Assembly (NCBI RefSeq): GCF_016802725.1
Contig: NC_052679.1
Span: 9,394,421-9,458,420 of the forward strand
Length of the DNA stretch: 64,000 nt
DNA from: Solenopsis invicta
Lineage: Eukaryota; Arthropoda; Insecta; Hymenoptera; Formicidae
Direction of reading: 5' to 3'
Positions 56,558-64,000 of this stretch are shown here, one piece after another (the first letter of the stretch is position 1; every line of letters begins with the position of its first letter). Both the position numbers and the translations under genes were made by a program. Below the pieces are notes generated by a model. The model was given only the letters and a program-made list of their open reading frames with translations. It did not search any database and was not told where the DNA came from.

Positions 56558-57634
56558 AGGTGCAATTTCACGCAGCGAGTAAAAGCTGGCGTTTTACCCC
56601 CACTCAATCGCAACGCAAAGCAGCGTTAAAAAGCTAAACGCTATCGCCTCTATTCTTTTCATGTAGCGAATAAAAGCTGGCGTTTTACCCTTACTCCACC
56701 CAACTCCACCGCAACGCAAAGCAGCGTTAAAAGCGGCAATTGCTAAGTACATAATCTGACATAACCGCAAAAATGGAGTTGGAATATTATAATCAATATA
56801 TCGAGTATGTAAAATATTATAAATATAACCGCACAGTGGTGGTTATTGTTGAAATTAGAAGACGACGTATAACTGTTGCAATTGCTGCAATGTATTTGTT
56901 AAAAAAAGAAAAAGAAATAGATATAAAAAAAAGTTTTGGGTAGCTCCGATTTTTGTAAATCGTAATGAGCACAGTTTCTTTTTTGCATCGGGCCGAAATT
57001 GTTACTAATGTATTTACCGCTTTTAAGATAAAAATAATATGAAATTTTATCTATGTAACATTCATCCCTCCATACAAGAGTGCCGATATATTTCTTTACT
57101 TTCTTGTATGGTACAAACAATTGTTTTGCACACACCACAAGTATATGAGGGCGGTATAACAGAAGTATAACAGAATTTCCTACAATATAAAAAACACAGT
57201 TATTAACACAATATAACAAATAAAGCTATCTAACATAAATAAAAAACAAAAAGCAACCTAGCCTAAAAGTATGCTTACTATATGTATATAATATATATTA
57301 ATTTTGTTTGTATTTTCAGATGATGTCGATTGATTTAACCTTTCAGTCATAATTTTTTTCCTATATATTCACTTTTGGAAGGTAATTAATTTGGAATGTA
57401 ATATTTAAATTTCAGCGTCGTTTTGCTAAAAGTTGGACTGTGTCGAACTTTGAGCGTTTATCCTCTTAATTTGCCAAATTGATGAAAATTAATTGGTGGA
57501 GAAGGGGTAAACGCCAGCGTTTAGTCGCTAAAAGTTGAACTGTGTCGAACTTTGAGCGTTTATTTGCTGGATTCGCCAAATTGATGGAGAGGGGGTAAAA
57601 CGCCAGCTTTTATTCGCTGCGTGAACTTGCGCCT
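56558..57634. mobile_element. Harbinger-type element Q, copy 2 (TSD TTA)
   Basis: AGGTGCAATTTCACGCAGCG to GCTGCGTGAACTTGCGCCT with TTA on both sides, inverted relative to copy 1. Confidence 0.82.
56773..56943 (+). pseudogene. Small ORF of Q copy 2 (56 residues)
   Basis: Begins MELEYYNQYIEYVKYYK, then EIRRRRITVAIAAMYLLKK. Same remnant as 41279-41425 but longer by a few codons. Confidence 0.45.
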
Positions 57635-57773
57635 TTAGTGCGCACTGAGTGCGTACTATGCGAGTGTCGTGCGTTCAAACGAACACGTGACACTAGCCAA
57701 GTGCGCATTGGCACTGCCAATTGAACACGCGCCTAACACTGAGTGCAGCCAGTGCATCCCAATCGAAAACGCT

Positions 57774-57952
57774 GTATGATGTTATTAGCATTTATCATAT
57801 TGCTCTCTATGTCTTTGATGAATTCATATACTGCTGTTTTTTTTGTTGCTATTGTTAGGCAAACAAAAGCCTTCTTCTAATTGTAACAAACGGCATACCT
57901 CAGGTGGAATAGTTTTGTTAGATAAGTTGATAAACCACTTATATTATATCTG
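57774..57952 (-). pseudogene. Penelope-like element, amino fragment
   Basis: In shifting frames the minus strand reads LLQLEEGFCLPNNSN and KTAVYEFIKDIESNMINANN, matching the region before the reverse transcriptase of Penelope-like elements. It continues at 55944 past the S insertion. Confidence 0.6.
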
Positions 57953-58084
57953 GGGCTTAATCATGAAACTTTTTCTCTAGGGCGGAAACGTGAAAAGTGA
58001 AAATCTTTACCATTGAAGTTAATGGAGAAATTTTTCACTTTTCACGTTTCCGCCTTAGGAAAAAAGTTTCATGATCGACCCCCT
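57951..58084. mobile_element. Short M-like palindrome
   Basis: GGGGCTTAATCATGAAAC to GTTTCATGATCGACCCCC with GGCGGAAACGTGAAAAGTG mirrored inside. A short derivative of family M. Confidence 0.65.
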
Positions 58085-58479
58085 GGGAGGGTTCCGATAG
58101 AGTTCAAAAATTCTCGGTAAAATAAAATCGGAGAAGGTAACAAAGAATATTCCCGTATTATACCGTTAGTACGAGAATTTATGAGAATTTATGAGAAGAT
58201 TCATTATCAATGTTTATTTGTTGTTTATTCACTTAAAACAACATGTAAATTTAATAATTAAATGAAAAAGCATAAAAGTGTTATAAATTAAAATTAATTG
58301 CATAATTTTATTTATTTTTAAATTTAATTTTATTTATTTAATTTATTTTTAGTATACTTAGCTAAAGCTTTATAAATGACAAAGTGTTAATCTTTGGTAT
58401 CTTTTAACTATCAGTAATTAATAGCTATTCTTTCTCTAACATAAAATCTTAGTAAGAATAGACTGTTTTAGTTTTCAAC
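58085..58479. other. AT-rich gap before the hAT gene
   Basis: No gene or repeat boundaries recognised. Confidence 0.4.
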
Positions 58480-60415
58480 TTCAGAACTGTCAGATAAATC
58501 TTCAAAGTTATACTCTTCTTCATTTTCAGCATATTCGGCTTCTAACTCTTCTGCCTGAAGACCAATTCCTTATCATCCCACGGAGTAATAAACATAATTC
58601 TTTTTTGTTTTTCTCTTTGAAAATTTTTTTTTGATAATTCCAATTTCAAATTAAATGAGATGTATGTCAATTTTCCAGCTTTTTCAGTCGTCAAACGATT
58701 TCTTTTAATGGTGTGCACATTTCCATATCTACTAAAGCTCCTTTCTGTTGCAGCACTAGTTGCTGGCATACTGAGAAAATCAACTGCAATTGAACACAAT
58801 TTTGGCTCAGAATTGTTGGTTTTCTACCAAGTAATAGCTGGTAATGTTTTTATGGTTTTGTTAACAAAAGATTTACCAAAAAGTTCCTCTTTATGTATAT
58901 AATTAGCTAAGTCAGTCATTACTTGCGTTACAGCCTCACTATCTTCTCCATACAAATAACTTGCTCGATCATGAATTACTTGCATTCCTAAACTCTTTTG
59001 TGTTCGAGTTAAATATTCGCCATTGTACTTTGGATCTAAGATATTGGCAGCAAAGTGAAATGGCTGTATCGACAATTCACTTCTATTTAATACTTTCTTT
59101 TTAAGATCTGCGCATTTGTCAATCGATAATGGGGAGTCATCCAATAATTTATCATAACAAGTCTGTATTTCATTCCAAGCTCTTGGAACTGAGCTAACTG
59201 TACAACAATTTGCTTCCAAAATAGTAATCCATTTAACGATTGGAGCTAGAATTTCATAAAGACTTAGAAGGCCACACCAGAAACTCTCGTTTAAAATGTC
59301 CTTTTTAACTTTGTCTTTCAAAAACACATCCTCTGAAATCGCTAACATTTTTAAAACTACTTTGTTGTAAAGCAAACTCTCAGAGCAAAAGATTATTGAT
59401 CCCCATCTAGTTTTTTTAGGTAATTTTAATGATATAACTTTCTGTTTTCTTTCTTTTTGGATTTCAATAAATTTTGCTTTGGTCAAATGAGATAAATTGA
59501 TCTCTTTTACAATTTCATTTGCTGAAGACTGAACATCTTTAAATGTCTCATAATGGATTATATCTTTGCCAATAAGTTCAAACAATGTGCTGCGCAGCTG
59601 TATACATAAATATGCGGGTATTTGCACTGCACAATTTTTCGAGCTTTGACCATATTGGATGCACCATCAGTAACAACTACTAGAACTTTTTCTATACTAA
59701 TTTCTTCAATTATTTTGAAAATAATCTCTGCCATATATTCTCCAGTATGTGATTTCCCTTTCATATCCATAGTTTTGTATAACAAGGTTTTCGGAGTTGT
59801 TACTACAAAATTGACAATCGATTCATTACTATAAAAAAATAATAACTGTTGAAACATATTTGTTATTTCTTAAATTGCTAATTATTTCTTGAGATTAGTT
59901 TGATTTAATTATAAAGAATATTTTTCTTCAAATTTTATGTTCAATTCTAGTTTAATAATTATTAAAGTCACAATTACCGTCTATTACTCCACCATCACAT
60001 TGGACACCAACAGCATTTGATTTTGCAATAGTATCGTTCACTTCCAACTGAATTTTTTCATATTCTTTGTTTAGAAAAGTAGTACTAATCTTATAAGTTG
60101 ATGGGGGTTTCCAGGCAGGTCGCAGTTTTTGAAAAAACTCTATCCAATATCGATTGTTAACTATCGAAAGCACACAATCTGATGAATAAATTGCTCTTGA
60201 TAATTTTTCATCCAGTATTTCCTATATAAATCAAATCAATTGTATCTATATATTGCAATAATTAAATAAAATCTCAAATTATAAAGTTAGTAAAGTCTAA
60301 TATAAAAATTAGTACAATAAAGCTCATCGAATATACATACTTGCTCATTTGGAGTTAAGCAATCAAAGTATTTTTGGAATGAAAACAGTGTTGGTGTAGT
60401 ACTGTTTTTCTTTTT

Positions 60416-60423
60416 CTGTAGAG
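60416..60423. other. Left 8-bp TSD of the nested hAT
   Basis: CTGTAGAG, matched exactly at 63843-63850. Removing one copy and the insert restores the reading frame of the host hAT gene. Confidence 0.93.
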
Positions 60424-60775
60424 CAGAGCTCGGCAAGAAATGCACATTTCGCCCGACTTTCAGTTGACTCCGCCTAGCGCTCGTCCCTTACCGCTACGTC
60501 TCGCGCGCAGCCTACGAGCCGCGCGAGGCTCAGGACCGTGTCACCTCGCGACTCGCGACCGTATCGTGTCATCGGTCACCGGATCTCGAATACATATTTT
60601 TAATAGCTTTCCACATCACCCAGGGGGTACTATTATCGACGCGTTTTTTTTTTAAGTGGTTTCCCCGTTAGGCCTAATCCACTGATGACTGAGACGACCT
60701 TCTAATAGCTTGAATTAATTTAAAAGAAGCAGAATTTTAAATATTAAGTGAAATGAAAAATACTCACATTCAGAT

Positions 60776-62738
60776 TCACGACTTTCGGGCTTTTTTACAA
60801 GCGACAGCAGGAACGTCGATCTGCATATTGCACGTAGCAAGACGCATAAGACGCGGTAAAGAATTGTCACTTAAAGAAGAACGTTTTTCATTTTTAATAA
60901 ACTTCATTTTTGAAAAAGAAGTCTCACATAAATATGTGGATCCGAACATAGAATAAATTCGGAGTCCGAAATCTCGAAGCTTGGGGTAGGTTGATTTTGA
61001 TAAAACGTTATAAAATTCTGCACCGGTTTCTTTAACCGTTTTCAGAGAAATATCATTTTGTAGGTCACATAATTCGTCCCGTAAATTAATCTGCTGTTCT
61101 GCGATTGGCGCTGTAAGAGGATTCTCGAAAAGAATTAATTCTGTTCGAAGTTTTTCGAAGCAGGTGAAACGCGTATCGAATTCTTCTATAACAGAATCTA
61201 CGAAATGAATATTTTCTTTAAAATTACAGCTACTGCCGTGTTCTTCGAGAAGAATCTGGCAAGAAGGAAAATAATGAAAAATGTTGTTATTTAAATCAGA
61301 TTTAAATAACTGTAATTTGCTTCGGAAAGAATCAACATGACTAACTAATTGGGAAATATTTTGTGTTGGTTTTTGCAGCTTTAAATTGAGAAGCCTAAGT
61401 TGATTAGTCATGTCAGTAATGAAGGCAAGTTCGGAAAGAAATGTTATATTTTCTAAAAGAGATATATATTCCTGAAATTTTGGATTATATTTTTCTTGAA
61501 TGAAAAGGAGGATCTCTTTTCTTATTGCAAAAAATATTTCCAAACATTTTGCAGCACTAAGCCAACGTACTGGACAATGAAGTGGGACATCTGTGTGGAT
61601 AGCATTATGTTCATGGAGAAATGATTGAAATTTCCGATGACTAAGGAAGTTCTGTCCACCTTTAATTATATTTATGATTTTAGTTACAGTCTCCATAGTT
61701 GTTGACAGTTTAATAACTTTGCCACTTAGTGCTTCCTGATGAATTATGCAGTGAATAATAGGGATGTTAATGTTTCGCTGCTTTAATTGACCGGCGAATC
61801 CTATCTTCGAACCTGTCATAGCTTTTGCGCCATCGGTTGTAACCGAAGAACATTTACTGAAGTCTATGTCAAATTTTTTAAGCGAGTCATCAACTGCTAA
61901 AAAAATATCAAGACCAGTTGTTGTGTCATGTAACGAAACAAAATCTAACAGCTCCTCGACATATGAGAAATCGTCTTGCACGATTCGAATAAAAATACTC
62001 AGTTGGCTCATATGTCGAATATCGGTGCTCTCATCCAAGCATAAAGAGAAATACGTACAGGACTTTAAAAGATTTTTTTATTTCTCTTTTATAGAATTAC
62101 TAATATCAGTAATTCTCGAAGTAATAGTTTTCGCACTAAGGGGAATACTCAATGCTTCGTTAAGAGTCAAAGAATTACCGAAAGCTTTCACTGCTTCGAT
62201 GATACAGTTTTTCACGAAAGTACCTTCAGTAAAGGGTTTTGAATTTTGTGCTATAAGCAAAGAAATAGCATAAGAGGCTAATAGGGATTTTTGAGAAGAA
62301 GAATTCGAAGAAGATATTGCACCTTCTTGATAAACTAATTTTAATCCTTCGATAACACTTAACTTTTCTGAATGTGAGTAATTCGAGTAATTGACTGCAT
62401 GACGATTTCTGAAATGCCTCTATTGCAAATTTTTTTACTACCGAAGGTTCAAAACCGCAAAGTAAACAAACCGTTCGATTGGAAATGTAACCGAAGAAAT
62501 AATTAACTTCCCAAGACTGATCAAATTCTTGAACATACCTTTTGTGATCCATCCTTAAGATCGATTTGTTAAAAGAAGAACAAAACCTGTTTTTTAATCG
62601 CAAACGTCCGCAACTTCTATCCGCCGATGTACTACGACCGAGAGAGCTGAAATGATTTTTAGCACGCATATACGTTAAAAACAATTGACGATCGCCCACG
62701 CGACGGTTGCTGCTGCGCCTGCCGCGGATTGTTTTCAA
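60776..62738 (-). pseudogene. hAT transposase of the nested element, BED-finger type
   Basis: Minus strand. The amino part (62738 to about 62400) contains VCLLCGFEPSVVKKFAIE, the Cys half of a BED-like zinc finger. A frameshift falls just before the HFRNRH half. LLIAQNSKPFTEGTFVKNC follows, an in-frame TAA near 62078, then a 420-residue block from 62038: LDESTDI and TDGAKAM (the two Asp positions), CIIHQEAL and PVRWLSAAKCLEIF, and the dimerisation segment LCETSFSKMKFIKNEKRSSL. The layout matches the ZBED5/FAM200/GTF2IRD2-like hAT group. One frameshift and one stop make it inactive. Confidence 0.85.
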
Positions 62739-62758
62739 CGTATATGCGTGCGAAAAAT
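62655..62758. repeat. Hairpin at the junction of the hAT foldback
   Basis: AGCACGCATATACGTT near 62660 pairs with AACGTATATGCGTGC near 62738, with AAAACAAT/ATTGTTTT continuing the stem. It lies just outside the right arm and may mark the recombination point. Confidence 0.55.
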
Positions 62759-62778
62759 CTTTTAAATTTTAAGCTAAC

Positions 62779-63842
62779 AATCCAAAATTTCAGGAATATA
62801 TATCTCTTTTAGAAAATATAACATTCCTTTCCGAACTTGCCTTCATTACTGACATGACTAATCAACTTAGGCTTCTCAATTTAAAGCTGCAAAAACCAAC
62901 ACAAAATATTTCCCAATTAGTTAGTCATGTTGATTCTTTCCGAAGCAAATTACAGTTATTTAAATCTGATTTAAATAACAACATTTTTCATTATTTTCCT
63001 TCTTGCCAGATTCTTCTCGAAGAACACGGCAGTAGCTGTAATTTTAAAGAAAATATTCATTTCGTAGATTCTGTTATAGAAGAATTCGATACGCGTTTCA
63101 CCTGCTTCGAAAAACTTCGAACAGAATTAATTCTTTTCGAGAATCCTCTTACAGCGCCAATCGCAGAACAGCAGATTAATTTACGGGACGAATTATGTGA
63201 CCTACAAAATGATATTTCTCTGAAAACGGTTAAAGAAACCGGTGCAGAATTTTATAACGTTTTATCAAAATCAACCTACCCCAAGCTTCGAGATTTCGGA
63301 CTCCGAATTTATTCTATGTTCGGATCCACATATTTATGTGAGACTTCTTTTTCAAAAATGAAGTTTATTAAAAATGAAAAACGTTCTTCTTTAAGCGACA
63401 ATTCTTTACCGCGTCTTATGCGTCTTGCTACGTGCAATATGCAGATCGACGTTCCTGCTGTCGCTTGTAAAAAAGCCCGAAAGTCGTGAATCTGAATGTG
63501 AGTATTTTTCATTTCACTTAATATTTAAAATTCTGCTTCTTTTAAATTAATTCAAGCTATTAGAAGGTCGTCTCAGTCATCAGTGGATTAGGCCTAACGG
63601 CGAAACCACTTAAAAAAAAAAACGCGTCGATAATAGTACCCCCTGGGTGATGTGGAAAGCTATTAAAAATATGTATTCAAGGTCCGGTGACCGGTGACAC
63701 GATACGGTCGCGAGTCGCGAGGTGACACGGTCCTGAGCCTCGCGCGGCTCGTAGGCTGCGCGCGGGACGTAGCGGTAAGGGACGAGCGCTAGGCGGAGTC
63801 AACTGAAAGTCGGGCGAAATGTGCATTTCTTGCCGAGCTCTG
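62779..63842 (+). repeat. Inverted duplicate of the hAT 3' end
   Basis: Plus-strand copy of 60424-61486, carrying the last 211 codons of the transposase (62854-63489) without a promoter or amino end. A few substitutions near the terminus (around 63600-63770) separate the arms. Confidence 0.93.
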
Positions 63843-64000
63843 CTGTAGAGTATTTTCAACGCAAGAGTTTTCAGTTGCAGACGGTAAAGCATTAGCTGCA
63901 GTGACTGTTTCAGTTGTAAACAATGATTCATTGTTATGAACCGTAACAAGTTCATCTTCCTCTGTGTCATCTTAAAATAAAAGAATAAAATTTTATGAAA

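Larger units (their letters stand above)
55945..57773. mobile_element. Element family S, copy 2, holding Q copy 2
   Basis: AGCGTTTTCGATTGGGAAAA to CATCCCAATCGAAAACGCT with subterminal TGCGCACTCAGT-type repeats. Interrupts the Penelope-like remnant. TSD not resolved. Confidence 0.7.
60424..63842. mobile_element. Foldback hAT element (ZBED5/GTF2IRD2-like), 3.4 kb
   Basis: Ends CAGAGCTCGGCAAG and CTTGCCGAGCTCTG, flanked by CTGTAGAG on both sides. The left arm 60424-61486 and right arm 62779-63842 are inverted copies of about 1063 bp with only a handful of differences. Between them lies the remaining 5' part of the transposase gene. So the true 5' end has been replaced by an inverted copy of the 3' end, and the unit inserted as a whole. 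Confidence 0.92.
58480..64000 (-). pseudogene. DUF659-type hAT transposase gene, broken, continues past the window
   Basis: Minus strand. Pieces in order: an acidic exon from an acceptor near 63973 (DDTEEDELVTVHNNES), interrupted by a second hAT, resuming at 60415 (PTLFSFQKYFDCLTPNEQ), an intron 60340-60222 (GT-AG), EILDEKLSRAIYSSDC onward to VGVQCDG (first catalytic Asp), a gap near 59950-59829, the DUF659 block ESIVNFVVTTPKTLLYK with VVTDGASNM (second Asp) and SCAAHCLNLLAK, then the all-alpha insertion and the hAT dimerisation domain PATSAATERSFSRYGNVHT. Damage: frameshift near 59575 at an A run, in-frame TAG near 58824, frameshift near 58555 before an acidic tail ending about 58473. The introns could mean a domesticated gene, but the present copy is dead. 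Confidence 0.8.

Noticed and set aside
59622..59834. Plus-strand ORFs across the hAT genes
   Set aside because: Antisense shadows of the minus-strand transposase.
62854..63489. 211-codon plus-strand ORF as a separate gene
   Set aside because: It is the inverted duplicate of the carboxyl part of the hAT transposase, with no start region or promoter.

Overview
The window looks like nuclear DNA of an insect, possibly an ant or other hymenopteran (low confidence below class level). It is AT-rich, has GT-AG introns and holds one conserved animal gene. Most of the rest is layered transposable elements. No bacterial or organellar genes, rRNA, tRNA or CRISPR were seen. Everything was read by eye, so repeat boundaries are accurate to a few bases only where a target-site duplication (TSD) is stated.

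1-21.7 kb: the PP2A regulatory B55 subunit gene (fly symbol twins, tws) lies on the minus strand. Eight coding exons join in frame to 443 codons plus stop (4294-21440). The first coding exon carries only seven coding bases and sits at the edge of a GC-rich promoter region. Intron 6 is 10.5 kb and holds a very large nested foldback (about 9.3-14.85 kb). The 3' flank (1-4.2 kb) is non-coding and also holds a foldback with smaller elements inside.

21.8-39 kb: a dense graveyard of miniature inverted-repeat elements (MITEs). I grouped them into families by terminal repeat and TSD: A and E (8-bp TSD, hAT-like); B, C and O (TA, Tc1/mariner-like); F, G, I, L, P, Q and R (3-bp TSD, PIF/Harbinger-like); H and two others (9-bp TSD, Mutator-like); and D, J, K, M and S (class uncertain). 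Insertions are nested up to five deep, and the relative order can be read from the TSDs.

39.8-58 kb: one giant nest. A dead, internally deleted Penelope-like element is split into pieces by later insertions. Inside one of these, a family-B MITE, sit a 5.1-kb terminal-inverted-repeat element that encodes an intact five-exon, 437-residue DUF4806-type protein and a 7.8-kb Gypsy-type LTR retrotransposon. The retrotransposon has nearly identical 1238-bp LTRs, a tRNA-Lys primer site, a textbook -1 frameshift signal between gag and pol, two single-base breaks in pol, an extra third ORF, and an array of covarying palindromes in the LTR.

58-64 kb: a broken DUF659-type hAT transposase gene on the minus strand is interrupted by a second hAT (60424-63842). 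The second element is a foldback: its 3' third is duplicated in inverted orientation, and the whole unit is bounded by an 8-bp TSD.

The best candidate for something undescribed is the DUF4806-encoding element. It has 24-bp inverted ends, subterminal GACGTC palindrome arrays at both ends and no visible nuclease, and its insertion into a MITE gives an empty-site comparison inside the same window.
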